Assembly: GCF_000230895.2 (NCBI RefSeq) | Contig: NC_016604.1 | Span: 2,666,001-2,730,000, forward strand | Reading direction: 5' to 3' | DNA length: 64,000 nt | Source of the DNA: Mycolicibacterium rhodesiae NBB3 | GTDB taxonomy: Bacteria; Actinomycetota; Actinomycetes; Mycobacteriales; Mycobacteriaceae | Shown: piece by piece, positions 1 to 8,854 of the stretch | How positions within the stretch are numbered: position 1 is the first letter of the stretch | Layout of the letters: every line of letters starts with the position of its first letter | Position numbers and translations under genes: made by a program | Notes under the pieces: model-generated | The model's database searches: none | Told to the model about the DNA's origin: nothing | The model's input: the letters and a program-made list of their open reading frames with translations, nothing else

Positions 1-1105
1 GCTCGTGCCGCTGATCGTGTTCGGCCTCTGGGGTGGGGCCTGGGCTGACGCGATGGACCGACGGGTGCTGTTGATCATCGCGTCGGTCGGTTTGGCTGCG
101 GCGTCGGTGCTGCTGTGGGTGCAGGCCCTGTTGAATGTCAACAACGTCTGGGTGGTGCTCTGCCTGCTTTCGGTGCAGCAGGCGTTTTACGCGATCAACT
201 CACCGACCAGGGCCGCCGCGATCCCGCGGATGCTGCCCGGTGATCAGCTGGCGGCCGCCAACTCGCTCAACATGACGGTCATGCAGTTCGGCGCCATCGT
301 CGGTCCACTGCTGGCCGGCGTCATGCTGCGCTGGGTCGACCTGTCCACGCTCTATCTGATCGACGCGATCTTCTGTTTTGCGCCGATCTGGGCGACGTTC
401 CGGCTCGCGCCGATGCCGCCGAGCGGGGGTGTTCAGAATTCCTCGGGTTGGGGGTTTCGGGCGGTTCTTGACGGCTTCCGTCACCTGTCGGGCAACCAAG
501 TCGTGTTGATGTCGTTCGTCGTCGACCTCGTCGCGATGGTCTTCGGCATGCCCCGGGCGCTGTTCCCGCAGATGGCACACGAGAGCTTCGGTGGACCGGT
601 CGAAGGAGGCCTGACCATGGCACTGCTGGCCGCCGCCATGTCGGTGGGTGCGGTCGCGGGTGGGGTGTTCTCGGGTTGGTTGCCGCGGATCCGACGCCAG
701 GGCGTGGCCGTCGTCGCGTCAATCGTCGTGTGGGGCGTCGCGATGGTCGGCTTCGGTCTCGCGGGCGGATTCGCGCGCGGCAGCGCGGGCGTCTTTCTTT
801 GGATCGCGTTGGGCTGCTTGGCGATTGGAGGTGCCGCGGACATGGTGTCGGCAGCCTTCAGGTCGACGATCCTGCAGCAGGCCACGTCCGACGACTTGCG
901 TGGCAGATTGCAGGGGGTGTTCACGGTCGTTGTCGCGGGGGGACCGCGACTGGCGGATGCGGCGCACGGCGCGACCGCCGCTGTCGTCGGCACCACCGCG
1001 GCGGCGGCAGGGGGCGGAGCGCTGGTGGTGGTCGGCATGGCGGGCGTCGCGCTGTTGGCGCCCGCGTTCCTCCGTTACCGGACGCCGGACGACACCAAAC
1101 CGTGA
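1..1105 (+). CDS. MFS transporter, 5' end outside window
   Basis: This is a partial major facilitator superfamily exporter, probably for drugs or other small molecules, in the inner membrane. The reading frame is open from base 2. The first visible residues carry the MFS loop 2-3 motif (GLWGGAWADAMDRR), so two N-terminal helices are missing upstream. About ten hydrophobic segments follow, with a Pro/Gly-rich helix near residues 95-110 (GAIVGPLLAGV) typical of antiporters. The first GTG at base 5 is internal, not the start. A TetR gene follows in the same direction after 73 bases and may regulate it. The substrate cannot be told from sequence. Confidence 0.85.
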   Translation, partial: LVPLIVFGLWGGAWADAMDRRVLLIIASVGLAAASVLLWVQALLNVNNVWVVLCLLSVQQAFYAINSPTRAAAIPRMLPGDQLAAANSLNMTVMQFGAIVGPLLAGVMLRWVDLSTLYLIDAIFCFAPIWATFRLAPMPPSGGVQNSSGWGFRAVLDGFRHLSGNQVVLMSFVVDLVAMVFGMPRALFPQMAHESFGGPVEGGLTMALLAAAMSVGAVAGGVFSGWLPRIRRQGVAVVASIVVWGVAMVGFGLAGGFARGSAGVFLWIALGCLAIGGAADMVSAAFRSTILQQATSDDLRGRLQGVFTVVVAGGPRLADAAHGATAAVVGTTAAAAGGGALVVVGMAGVALLAPAFLRYRTPDDTKP

Positions 1106-1178
1106 CGTGAAGGGCCAAGTGCCGGTGCGCGCCAGATTCTCAGCGGGCTCTTAGCTTGGCTGGCTAACATCTCCGATC

Positions 1179-1829
1179 GTGCGTGAATTCAGGGGGGATG
1201 CATCCCTAGGCCTGCGCGAACGCAAGAAGCTGCGTACGCGAGCCACCCTGATCGACGCTGCCGTGGATCTCTGCGACCGGCAGGGATTCGACCGAACCAC
1301 CGTCGACCAGATCGCCGCGATCGCTGACGTGTCTCCCCGCACCTTCAGCCGGTACTTCGCGACCAAGGACGCCATCGCGCTGGCTCTCATCGACGAAGTG
1401 CTGGACAGCACGGCGGTGGAGCTGGCCCGTCAACCGCTGGAGCTCAACCATTTCGAGGCGTTGTTCAGGGCCTACCTCGCGATGGCCGAGTCGGCCAAGG
1501 TTGCGCCGGCAGGTGAGCTGACGGCCGACCGCGTGATGTGCATCGTGCGAATCATCTTGTCGTCGCCCGCCTTGCGGCAGGCGGCACTGGAGTTCCGCGG
1601 CAATTCCGTCGACGCCGAGATCGCCAAGCGGATGGGCGCCGGAGTCGGCGATCGCGCGCCCAGGCTCGTCTCGGCGGTCTGGGGTTCGATGCTCATGACG
1701 GCGGTCACCGATCTGGCATTCGAGGGCCGGGACTTGTCGCAATTGACCATCGACGATGTCGTCGAACGACTCGAGGTCACATTCGCCGAGTTCACCGGCC
1801 TCATCGCCGGCAATCGACAGGCAGTCTGA
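1179..1829 (+). CDS. TetR-family transcriptional regulator
   Basis: This 216-residue protein has a TetR-type helix-turn-helix at about residues 17-62 (TTVDQIAAIADVSPRTFSRY) and a C-terminal ligand-binding region of usual length. It is a DNA-binding repressor with an unknown ligand. The GTG start is preceded by TAACAT at 1165-1170, eight bases upstream, which fits a leaderless mycobacterial promoter; no clear ribosome binding site is seen. The MFS gene just upstream is the nearest likely target. The citrate synthase gene follows but has its own ribosome binding site. Confidence 0.85.
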   Translation: MREFRGDASLGLRERKKLRTRATLIDAAVDLCDRQGFDRTTVDQIAAIADVSPRTFSRYFATKDAIALALIDEVLDSTAVELARQPLELNHFEALFRAYLAMAESAKVAPAGELTADRVMCIVRIILSSPALRQAALEFRGNSVDAEIAKRMGAGVGDRAPRLVSAVWGSMLMTAVTDLAFEGRDLSQLTIDDVVERLEVTFAEFTGLIAGNRQAV

Positions 1830-1922
1830 CCGTCTGGCAACCCCCCCGCGGGCGGGAGTGCTGGAATGGGACTACCTTTTGAGGGGCAACCCCACATTCC
1901 TTGCAACGTAGAAGGGATCCCC

Positions 1923-3218
1923 GTGGCTGAAAAAGACGAGCACGCCACTCTCAACTACCCCGGTGGCGAGCTTGATTTGGACGTCGTCAAAGCCACCGAA
2001 GGTTCCGATGGCGTAGCTTTGGGTTCACTGTTGGCCAAGACCGGCTACACCACCTACGACGAGGGGTTCGTCAACACCGCGTCGACCAAGAGCGCTATCA
2101 CCTACATCGACGGCGACGCCGGCATCCTGCGCTATCGCGGATACCCGATCGAGCAGCTCGCGGAGAAGTCGAACTTCATCGAGGTCAGCTATCTGCTGAT
2201 CTACGGCGAGCTGCCGACGACCGAACAGCTCGAGGCGTTCACCACCCAGATCCAGCGGCACACGCTGTTGCACGAAGACCTCAAGCGGTTCTTCGACGGT
2301 TTCCCGCGTAACGCACACCCGATGCCGGTGCTCTCCAGCGCAGCGAACGCGTTGAGTGCCTACTACCAGGACTCACTGGACCCGTTCGATGACGAGCAGG
2401 TCGAGCTGTCGACGATCAGGCTGCTGGCCAAGATGCCGACGATCGCGGCCTATGCGTACAAGAAGTCCGTCGGTCAGCCGTTCCTCTATCCGGACAACTC
2501 GATGAGCCTCGTCGAGAACTTCCTGCGGATGACCTTCGGCCTGCCGGCCGAGCCCTACGAGGTCGACCCCGAACTCGTCCGCGCACTCGACATGCTGTTC
2601 ATCCTGCACGCCGATCACGAGCAGAACTGTTCGACGTCGACGGTGCGACTGGTCGGCTCGTCGCAGGCCAACCTGTTCACCTCGATCTCGGGTGGCATCA
2701 ACGCGCTCTGGGGTCCGCTGCACGGCGGCGCCAACCAGGCGGTGCTCGAGATGCTCGAGAAGATCCGCGTCGGCGAGGACGACGTGTCGACCTTCGTGAA
2801 GAAGGTCAAGAACAAAGAAGACGGCGTCAAGCTGATGGGCTTCGGCCACCGGGTGTACAAGAACTACGACCCGCGGGCGCGCATCGTCAAGGAGCAGGCC
2901 GACAAGATCCTCGGCAAGCTCGGTGGCGACGACGATCTGCTCGACATCGCCAAGGAGCTCGAAGAGATCGCGCTGACCGACGAGTTCTTCATCGAGCGCA
3001 AGCTCTACCCGAACGTCGACTACTACACCGGCGTGATCTACCGGGCGATGGGCTTCCCGACCCGGATGTTCACCGTGTTGTTCGCGCTGGGCCGGCTGCC
3101 CGGGTGGATCGCGCACTGGCGTGAGATGCACGACGAGGGCAGCGGCAAGATCGGTCGTCCGCGCCAGATCTACACCGGATACACCGAACGCGACTACGTC
3201 GACACCGGCTCACGCTAG
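1923..3218 (+). CDS. gltA2: Citrate synthase (type II)
   Basis: The 431-residue protein condenses oxaloacetate and acetyl-CoA to citrate, the entry step of the TCA cycle, in the cytosol. It closely resembles mycobacterial GltA2 (Rv0896) along its whole length. The citrate synthase signature with catalytic His ([14 protein letters not shown]) and the other active-site His regions ([18 protein letters not shown]) are present. The GTG at 1923 is chosen because the protein then begins VAEKDEHAT, as in relatives, and GAAGGGA lies just upstream. An in-frame ATG at 1866 adds an unsupported extension. The next M. tuberculosis neighbours, Rv0897c and Rv0898c, follow here after an inserted MFS/MarR pair. 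Confidence 0.97.
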   Translation: MAEKDEHATLNYPGGELDLDVVKATEGSDGVALGSLLAKTGYTTYDEGFVNTASTKSAITYIDGDAGILRYRGYPIEQLAEKSNFIEVSYLLIYGELPTTEQLEAFTTQIQRHTLLHEDLKRFFDGFPRNAHPMPVLSSAANALSAYYQDSLDPFDDEQVELSTIRLLAKMPTIAAYAYKKSVGQPFLYPDNSMSLVENFLRMTFGLPAEPYEVDPELVRALDMLFILHADHEQNCSTSTVRLVGSSQANLFTSISGGINALWGPLHGGANQAVLEMLEKIRVGEDDVSTFVKKVKNKEDGVKLMGFGHRVYKNYDPRARIVKEQADKILGKLGGDDDLLDIAKELEEIALTDEFFIERKLYPNVDYYTGVIYRAMGFPTRMFTVLFALGRLPGWIAHWREMHDEGSGKIGRPRQIYTGYTERDYVDTGSR

Positions 3219-3330
3219 CGATCGGTTCTTCCGACGAACGTGGGTTACCCGCACGCTTCGGGCGGCCAGAGCGTGACGCAACCCCACACTCGGAGTAACG
3301 CATTTCACTGTCGGTCTGCCTTGCCAATAG

Positions 3331-3371
3331 GATAGTTGTAGTTTCACAATAGTTGTGTGAATGAAACTATC
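3331..3371. promoter_or_regulatory. Candidate operator of the MFS/MarR operon
   Basis: The sequence holds TAGTTTCA at 3339-3346 and its exact inverse TGAAACTA at 3362-3369. An outer pair, GATAGT (3331-3336) and ACTATC (3366-3371), is also present, and ATAGTTGT is repeated directly at 3332-3339 and 3349-3356. Nested symmetry directly upstream of an exporter gene paired with a marR gene suggests the MarR binding site. This is inference; no clear -10/-35 pair was assigned. Confidence 0.5.
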
Positions 3372-3380
3372 GTCCGGTCA

Positions 3381-4817
3381 ATGAGCGGCCGGCGCAAAGC
3401 CACCATCTTGGTGACTTGCTGCCTGAGCCTGCTGATCGTGTCGATGGACGCGACGATCGTCAACGTCGCGATTCCGAGCATTCGCGACGACTTGAACGCG
3501 TCGGCCAGCCAGATCCAGTGGGTCATCGACATCTACACGCTGGTGCTGGCCTCGCTCCTGTTGCTCTCCGGCGCCACCGGCGATCGGTTCGGCCGCAGGC
3601 GCACCTTCCAGGTCGGCTTGACGGTTTTCGCGGTCGGGTCGCTGATGTGCAGCCTCGCGCCCAACATCGAGACGCTGATCGCGGCGCGGTTCCTGCAGGC
3701 CATCGGCGGCTCGATGATGAACCCGGTCGCGATGTCGATCATCACCCAGGTGTTCACCGGACGGGTGGAACGCGCCCGCGCGATCGGTATCTGGGGTGGC
3801 GTCGTCGGCATCTCGATGGCGCTGGGTCCGATCGTCGGCGGGGCGCTCATCCAGTATGTCGACTGGCGCGCGGTGTTCTGGATCAACCTGCCGATCTGCG
3901 CGATAGCGATCGTGCTGACCGCGATCTTCGTACCCGAATCCAGGTCGGTCATGATGCGCGACGTCGACCCGGTCGGTCAGGGTCTCGGCATGGCATTCCT
4001 GTTCGGCCTCGTCTACGTCCTCATCGAGGGTCCGAACTTCGGCTGGACTGACGTTCGCATGATCGCCGTGGTCGTCGCTGCCGTGCTCGCGCTGATCGGC
4101 TTTCTGGCGTACGAGTCGCGTCGTCATGACCCGTTCATCGACCTCCGGTTCTTCCGCAGCATCCCCTTCGCGTCCGCGACCATGATCGCGGTGTGTGCGT
4201 TCGCCGCGTGGGGTGCCTTCCTGTTCATGATGTCGCTGTATCTGCAGGAGGAGCGAGGCTTCTCGGCGATGACCACCGGACTGATCTATCTGCCGGTAGC
4301 CATTGGCGCGCTTGTGTTCTCGCCGCTGTCGGGCCGGATGGTCGGTCGATTCGGCGGAAGACCGTCGATCGTCATCGCGGGCACGCTGATCACCGCGGCG
4401 GCGGCGCTGCTCGCCACGCTGACCGCGTCGACGCCGGTATGGCAGCTGCTCGCGATCTTCGCGGTGTTCGGCATCGGCTTTTCGATGGTCAACGCGCCGA
4501 TCACCACCGCAGCGGTGAGCGGAATGCCGACCGACCGTGCTGGAGCCGCATCGGCGATCGCGTCCACCAGCCGTCAGGTCGGCGTCAGTCTGGGTGTGGC
4601 ACTGTGTGGTTCGGTTGCCGGGTCCGCGTTGGTGACGAAAGGCGCGGACTTCGCGGTGGCGGCTCGGGCGCTGTGGCTGATCTGTGCGGCGCTCGGGGTG
4701 ACGATCATCGTGCTCGGCATCTACTCGACCTCCGCGCGTGGGCTGCGTTCGGCCGATCGACTCGCACCGCTGATCGCCGGAACCGTTACGCGACGGGAGA
4801 GCGCCGATGTCGGATAA
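3381..4817 (+). CDS. DHA2-type MFS drug exporter (EmrB/QacA-like)
   Basis: A proton-driven multidrug exporter with about 14 predicted transmembrane helices, of usual length for the DHA2 family (478 residues). Helix 1 carries the motif region SMDATIVNVAIPSI, the loop 2-3 motif is GATGDRFGRRR, and the antiporter motif is around GIWGGVVGISMALGPIVGG. The start is uncertain. ATG 3381 gives a short cytosolic N-terminus and leaves the candidate operator at 3331-3371 upstream; an in-frame GTG at 3357 would add eight residues and put the operator in the transcript. The gene overlaps the MarR gene by 11 bases, so the two form an operon. The pair is absent at this place in M. tuberculosis. Confidence 0.9.
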   Translation: MSGRRKATILVTCCLSLLIVSMDATIVNVAIPSIRDDLNASASQIQWVIDIYTLVLASLLLLSGATGDRFGRRRTFQVGLTVFAVGSLMCSLAPNIETLIAARFLQAIGGSMMNPVAMSIITQVFTGRVERARAIGIWGGVVGISMALGPIVGGALIQYVDWRAVFWINLPICAIAIVLTAIFVPESRSVMMRDVDPVGQGLGMAFLFGLVYVLIEGPNFGWTDVRMIAVVVAAVLALIGFLAYESRRHDPFIDLRFFRSIPFASATMIAVCAFAAWGAFLFMMSLYLQEERGFSAMTTGLIYLPVAIGALVFSPLSGRMVGRFGGRPSIVIAGTLITAAAALLATLTASTPVWQLLAIFAVFGIGFSMVNAPITTAAVSGMPTDRAGAASAIASTSRQVGVSLGVALCGSVAGSALVTKGADFAVAARALWLICAALGVTIIVLGIYSTSARGLRSADRLAPLIAGTVTRRESADVG

Positions 4818-5235
4818 TCCGCTCGCCGACGAAGTCTGGGGTGCGATGGCCGCGCTGGTGTTGGACAACCGCGACAGCTGGAAACGCGCTGTGGTGGAGC
4901 AATCGGGCTTGCCGTTCAGCAGGATTCGCATCCTGAAACGGCTGAGCCGGCGTCCGATGTCGGTCAAGGAACTCGCGCACGCAGCGACGATCGATGCGCC
5001 GGCGGCCACCGTGGCCGTGAACGATCTGGAAGGCCGCGGCCTGGTGGTGCGCGAGGTCGACCCGACGAATCGGCGGTGCAAGGTGGTTTCTCTCACCGAC
5101 GACGGTCACGCCGTGGTGCGCGATATCGAGGCGATCACCGACCCGGCTCCCGACGCACTGGCCAGTCTCGACGACGCCGAACTCCGGTCGCTCAAGGCGA
5201 TTTTGGTGCGCGTACAGTCGCTGAGCGGTCGTTAG
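4807..5235 (+). CDS. MarR-family regulator of the adjacent exporter
   Basis: A 142-residue winged helix-turn-helix protein. The recognition region is around residues 48-72 (MSVKELAHAATIDAPAATVAV) and the wing is near VREVDPTNRRCKVVSLTDDG. MarR proteins bind palindromes as dimers and release DNA on binding phenolic or drug-like ligands. The overlap with the exporter gene and the palindrome at 3331-3371 support autorepression of the exporter-regulator operon. It ends 10 bases from the convergent oxidoreductase gene, leaving no room for a separate terminator. Confidence 0.88.
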   Translation: MSDNPLADEVWGAMAALVLDNRDSWKRAVVEQSGLPFSRIRILKRLSRRPMSVKELAHAATIDAPAATVAVNDLEGRGLVVREVDPTNRRCKVVSLTDDGHAVVRDIEAITDPAPDALASLDDAELRSLKAILVRVQSLSGR

Positions 5236-5245
5236 CGCACCGAAA

Positions 5246-6811
5246 TCACATCTCGAGCACTGCCATCGCAGCGTTGTGCCCGCCGATGCCGGACACCGCA
5301 CCACCACGACGTGATCCCGAGCCGCACAACAGGATCCGATCATGGTCGGTCGCGACGCCCCAGCGCCGAGCGGGAGTGTCCAATGGCTCGTCATTTTCGA
5401 CGAACGGCCACGACAGGCCACCATGGAAGATGTTGCCCGCCGTCATACCAAGCGAATGCTCCAGGTCGGCCGTCGTCTTCGCCTCGATGCACAGCCGGCC
5501 GGCCGCGTCCTGCATGAGAACCTCCTGAATGGGTTCGGCCAGAACGGAGTTGAGCGAAGTGAGCGCCGCCGAGGTCAAGGTGTCCCGCATGCGATCGGGG
5601 TCACCGGTCGCGATCAGGGAATGAGGCGTGTGGAGGCCGAACACCGTCAGCGTTTGGGCGCCGGAGGCACGCAGTTCCTCGGAGAGGATGGTGGGGTCGG
5701 TCAGCGAGTGGCAGTAGATCTCGCATGGCAGGGGGTCGGGGACGACGCCGTGATCCGCGCGCGTGTACGCCGTCTCGAGTTGGCGGTAGGTCTCGTTGAT
5801 GTGAAATGTCCCGCCGAATGCCTGTTCCGCGGTGACTGTCTGGTCATGCAAACGCGGCAGTCTGCGCAGCATCAGATTGACCTTCACCTGCGCACCCTGC
5901 GCGTGCGCGGGCGGTGGTTCGCCGAGCAACGCGGCCAGCACAGTCGGTGTCACGTTGGCCAAGACGTGTTGCGCCTGGACCAGATGGTCCCGGCCGTGGC
6001 GACGGTAGCGCACCTGTCCGCCGGGATCGATGGCGTAAACGTCTGCACCGCAGAGGATTTCAGCGCCAAAGCCGGTGGCAGCAGCGGCCAGCGCACCGCT
6101 GACCGCCCCCATGCCGCCGATCGGGACGTCCCAGTCGGCGGTGCCGCCGCCGAGTAGGTGGTACAGAAAGCAGATGTTCTGCGCCAGTGACGGATCGTCG
6201 ACTCGGGCGAACGTACCGATCAGCGCGTCGGTGGCCATCACCCCGCGCACCAGATCGTGGGACACGGCGTCGGTGATGGCGTGCCCGATCGGTTCGTCGA
6301 TCATCAACCGCCACGCAGCGTCGTCGCCGACGTGCTTGCGCGCCTCGTCGCGGGTGCACAACGGGTGCAGCAGGGTCGGCCACATTCGCGACGTCAGCCC
6401 CCGCGCTCGCCGGTAGAAGTCCGCGAAGCCCGCTTCGTCGTCTCCCGCACCAACCGCGCCGAACGTCGACGACGGCCCGATCAGCAATCCGGTCCGGCCC
6501 GCGGTCGTCGGATCGGGGGTGTACGACGAGTAGCGTCGCCGCACCAGTCGCACCCGGGCGCCCAGGTCCTCGATGATCCGCCGGGGCAGCAGGCTCACCA
6601 GATACGAGTAGCGCGACAGTCGCGCGTCGACGCCCTCGAAGGCGTGTGCAGACACCGCCGCACCGCCGACGTGGTCGAGCCGCTCCAGCACCTGCACCCG
6701 CCGACCGGCACGGGCCAGGTACGCCGCAGCCACCAGCCCGTTGTGCCCGCCGCCCACGATGACGACGTCACACGTCGCCGACTCGGCGGCTCCGGCGTCG
6801 GGGGAGCTCAG
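5246..6811 (-). CDS. FAD-dependent oxidoreductase, phytoene-dehydrogenase-like (Rv0897c type)
   Basis: A flavoprotein of the amine oxidase/phytoene desaturase superfamily, with the N-terminal dinucleotide-binding motif VVIVGGGHNGLVAAAYLARA and a C-terminal FAD-contact region (LLCGSGSRRGGAVSGIGGHN). The substrate is unknown. It follows the DUF2630 gene as in M. tuberculosis. The start is odd: no ATG, GTG or TTG lies just before the flavin motif. The closest candidate is CTG at 6811-6809, which overlaps the DUF2630 stop as CTGA and has GAGGG nine bases upstream; it gives 521 residues, near the family length as I recall it. The alternative is a GTG at 6913 lying inside the upstream gene. Confidence 0.85.
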   Translation of the reverse strand: MSSPDAGAAESATCDVVIVGGGHNGLVAAAYLARAGRRVQVLERLDHVGGAAVSAHAFEGVDARLSRYSYLVSLLPRRIIEDLGARVRLVRRRYSSYTPDPTTAGRTGLLIGPSSTFGAVGAGDDEAGFADFYRRARGLTSRMWPTLLHPLCTRDEARKHVGDDAAWRLMIDEPIGHAITDAVSHDLVRGVMATDALIGTFARVDDPSLAQNICFLYHLLGGGTADWDVPIGGMGAVSGALAAAATGFGAEILCGADVYAIDPGGQVRYRRHGRDHLVQAQHVLANVTPTVLAALLGEPPPAHAQGAQVKVNLMLRRLPRLHDQTVTAEQAFGGTFHINETYRQLETAYTRADHGVVPDPLPCEIYCHSLTDPTILSEELRASGAQTLTVFGLHTPHSLIATGDPDRMRDTLTSAALTSLNSVLAEPIQEVLMQDAAGRLCIEAKTTADLEHSLGMTAGNIFHGGLSWPFVENDEPLDTPARRWGVATDHDRILLCGSGSRRGGAVSGIGGHNAAMAVLEM

Positions 6812-7056
6812 TTGAGGTAACCCTCGACCTCGTCGGGCGGGCGAACGCTCGCCGCCCCGGGATCGCCACCGGTCTCCCGAAGTGCCCGACGCTGACGCAG
6901 CAGATCCCAGCACTGGTCCAACTGGACCTCGAGCGCGCGCAGACGCTGATGTTCCTCGGACTCGTCGATCTCACGGTGCTGCAGCTGAGCCCGCAGCTCC
7001 TTCTCCTCGGCGACCAGGTTGTTGACCTGATCGAGAATGTCTTGGTCTTTCGCCAT
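6808..7056 (-). CDS. DUF2630 family protein (Rv0898c-like)
   Basis: A small 82-residue cytosolic protein, mostly helical and charged, with a likely coiled coil (VAEEKELRAQLQHREIDES) and a conserved-looking C-terminal half (QLDQCWDLLRQRRALRETGG) ending EVEGYLN. It matches the mycobacterial Rv0898c family, whose function is unknown. The ATG at 7056 is chosen because the protein then begins MAKDQDIL, as in relatives. It faces the FKBP gene across 31 bases and is probably translationally coupled to the following oxidoreductase. Confidence 0.88.
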   Translation of the reverse strand: MAKDQDILDQVNNLVAEEKELRAQLQHREIDESEEHQRLRALEVQLDQCWDLLRQRRALRETGGDPGAASVRPPDEVEGYLN

Positions 7057-7074
7057 TGGTTCAGTGTGCCCGAC

Positions 7075-7087
7075 TACGGTGAGTACG
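7075..7087 (+). promoter_or_regulatory. Candidate leaderless promoter of the FKBP gene
   Basis: TACGGT at 7075-7080 lies seven bases before the GTG at 7088. This fits the TANNNT -10 box placed so that transcription starts at or next to the start codon, a common arrangement in mycobacteria. No -35 box is evident. Confidence 0.45.
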
Positions 7088-7462
7088 GTGACCTCCACTT
7101 CAGGACAGAAGCCCGAGATCGAGTTCCCCGATGGACCGCCCCCGACCGAACTGGTGATCAAGGACCTGGTCGTCGGCGACGGTGCGGAGGCGGTGCCCGG
7201 CGGCAACGTCGAGGTGCACTACGTCGGCGTCGAGTTCGACACCGGCGAGGAGTTCGACAGCTCGTGGGCGCGCAACGAGTCGATCGAGTTCCCGCTGCGC
7301 GGCCTGATCCAAGGCTGGCAGGACGGCATTCCCGGGATGAAGGTCGGCGGTCGCCGTCAGCTCACCATTCCGCCCGAGCAGGCCTACGGGCCCGCCGGCG
7401 GTGGGCATCGGCTCTCCGGCAAGACGCTGATCTTCGTGATCGACCTGCTGGGCACCAGGTAA
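7088..7462 (+). CDS. FKBP-type peptidyl-prolyl cis-trans isomerase
   Basis: A 124-residue single-domain FKBP, probably cytosolic, that catalyses proline isomerisation during protein folding. Family features are VHYVGVEFDTGEEFDSSW, the loop GLIQGWQDGIPGMKVGGRR and the C-terminal strand LIFVIDLLG. No signal peptide is present when the GTG at 7088 is used; an upstream in-frame start at 7037 runs into the divergent DUF2630 gene and is rejected. At this place M. tuberculosis carries the ompATb (Rv0899-Rv0901) genes instead. Confidence 0.93.
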   Translation: MTSTSGQKPEIEFPDGPPPTELVIKDLVVGDGAEAVPGGNVEVHYVGVEFDTGEEFDSSWARNESIEFPLRGLIQGWQDGIPGMKVGGRRQLTIPPEQAYGPAGGGHRLSGKTLIFVIDLLGTR

Positions 7463-7465
7463 TTT

Positions 7466-7479
7466 CTGCTCGCGAGCAG
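7466..7479. terminator. Palindrome between convergent genes
   Basis: CTGCTCGCGAGCAG is a perfect 14-base palindrome four bases after the FKBP stop and 30 bases before the end of the convergent prrB gene. There is no U-tract. Its position suggests a bidirectional terminator or transcript-end hairpin. Its GCGAGCAG core recurs in the hairpin at 47317-47376. Confidence 0.4.
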
Positions 7480-7509
7480 GGCCCAGCTCGCGAGGGCCTG
7501 CCGGCCGAA

Positions 7510-8850
7510 CTAGGACGGACCGGGCAGCTTCAGCAGCAGCCGGGCCCCGCCGAGCGGGCTCTCCTCCAGAGACGCTGTGCCGCCGTGCAATTCGGCCTGC
7601 TGGGCGACAAGCGCCAGCCCCAGTCCCGAGCCTGAGCGCGACGCGGTCGATCCGCGCTCGAAGCGGTCGAACACGATCGAGCGTTCCTCGTCGGGAACGC
7701 CGACGCCGTCGTCGTCGATCGCGATCTCCACACCTGCGCGCGAACTGACCGCGGACAGCTGCACCCGGTGTGCGAGGCCGTGCTTGACCGCGTTGGCGAT
7801 GCCGTTGTCCACCGCCAGCCGCAGACCGGTGGGCAGCCCGACGATGATCACCGTCGGCGCGGGCACCAACGACACGTCCAGCTCCGGATAGACGCGCATC
7901 GCGTCGTGCGCGGCGCGGTCCAGCAGTTCGGTGATGTCGACGGGCACGTGGTCGTCCGACGTCGTCAGTTCCCCCTGCGCCAACCGCTCCAGCGCTGCAA
8001 GCGTCGCTTCGATACGCGACTGCGTGCGGATGACGTCGTTGACGACCTCCTTGCGCTGCTCCTCGGGCAGATCCAGCGTCGACAAAACCTCGAGATTGGT
8101 CCGCATGGCGGTAAGCGGGGTGCGTAGTTCGTGCGCCGACACCGACGCGAAGTCGCGGGCCGACGTCAGCGCGGCCTTGGTCTTGTCCTGCTCGTTCCAT
8201 ACCCGTTCGACGAGTCCCTGCACGGCCTCGGCGATCTCGACGGCTTCGGTGGCGCCCCGCACGTCGATGTCGGGATCCTCGTCACCCGCATCGATCTGGC
8301 GGGTCTGCTGCGCGAGGCGCTTGAACGGACGCACGGCGAAGGCCGCCAGCACCCACCCGCCGACGGTCGCCGCGCCGATCGCCAGGGTGCAGATGATGAT
8401 CACCCGGCGGTGCAGGTTGTTGATGTCGGCGATGGTCCCTTCGTAGGTCGCGCCGACGGCCACCGACATCGGCTCGGGATATCGGATGTCCACCGTGCGG
8501 ACCCGGTAACGCTCACCGTCTATGTCGGTGTCGGCGTAGCCCGGGTCGAGCTGCGGCAAGACGATGTCGGAGTTCGACGTCACCTGTCCGCCCTTGCGCA
8601 CGGTGATGACGGCGTCCTGATCGTTGGGTGATTTCGGGATCTCGTCCAGTCCGCGCGGCAGGAACGGAATCGCGAATCCCGCAGCCTCGTCGAGCCTGCG
8701 GTCCAGCCGTTCGTTCCACGCGTCGGTGATCCCGAACCAGACGACGGTGCCCGCGATGACGACGACGATCGCGCCGGCGATGGCACTGGTGAACGCGACT
8801 CGCTGCCGAAGCGACGGGGTCCGGCGAAAGATGCGAGTCAGCAAGCTCAT
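7510..8850 (-). CDS. prrB: Sensor histidine kinase PrrB
   Basis: A membrane sensor kinase of 446 residues, partner of PrrA. One transmembrane helix lies near residues 20-42 and another near 150-175, enclosing an extracytoplasmic sensor domain. A HAMP region and the dimerisation/phosphoacceptor helix follow, with His in SVSAHELRTPLTAM. The ATPase domain shows the N box (VDNGIANAVKHG) and G boxes (DDDGVGVPDEE, GSGLGLALV). In mycobacteria PrrAB controls growth, respiration and nitrogen responses. It lies four bases after prrA in the same operon. Confidence 0.96.
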   Translation of the reverse strand: MSLLTRIFRRTPSLRQRVAFTSAIAGAIVVVIAGTVVWFGITDAWNERLDRRLDEAAGFAIPFLPRGLDEIPKSPNDQDAVITVRKGGQVTSNSDIVLPQLDPGYADTDIDGERYRVRTVDIRYPEPMSVAVGATYEGTIADINNLHRRVIIICTLAIGAATVGGWVLAAFAVRPFKRLAQQTRQIDAGDEDPDIDVRGATEAVEIAEAVQGLVERVWNEQDKTKAALTSARDFASVSAHELRTPLTAMRTNLEVLSTLDLPEEQRKEVVNDVIRTQSRIEATLAALERLAQGELTTSDDHVPVDITELLDRAAHDAMRVYPELDVSLVPAPTVIIVGLPTGLRLAVDNGIANAVKHGLAHRVQLSAVSSRAGVEIAIDDDGVGVPDEERSIVFDRFERGSTASRSGSGLGLALVAQQAELHGGTASLEESPLGGARLLLKLPGPS

Positions 8851-8854
8851 ACGG

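Noticed and set aside
3378..5096. 572-codon open frame on the minus strand
   Set aside because: It is antisense to the MFS and MarR genes, has low-complexity Arg/His/Asp-rich composition, and shows no family motif. It is a GC-rich shadow.
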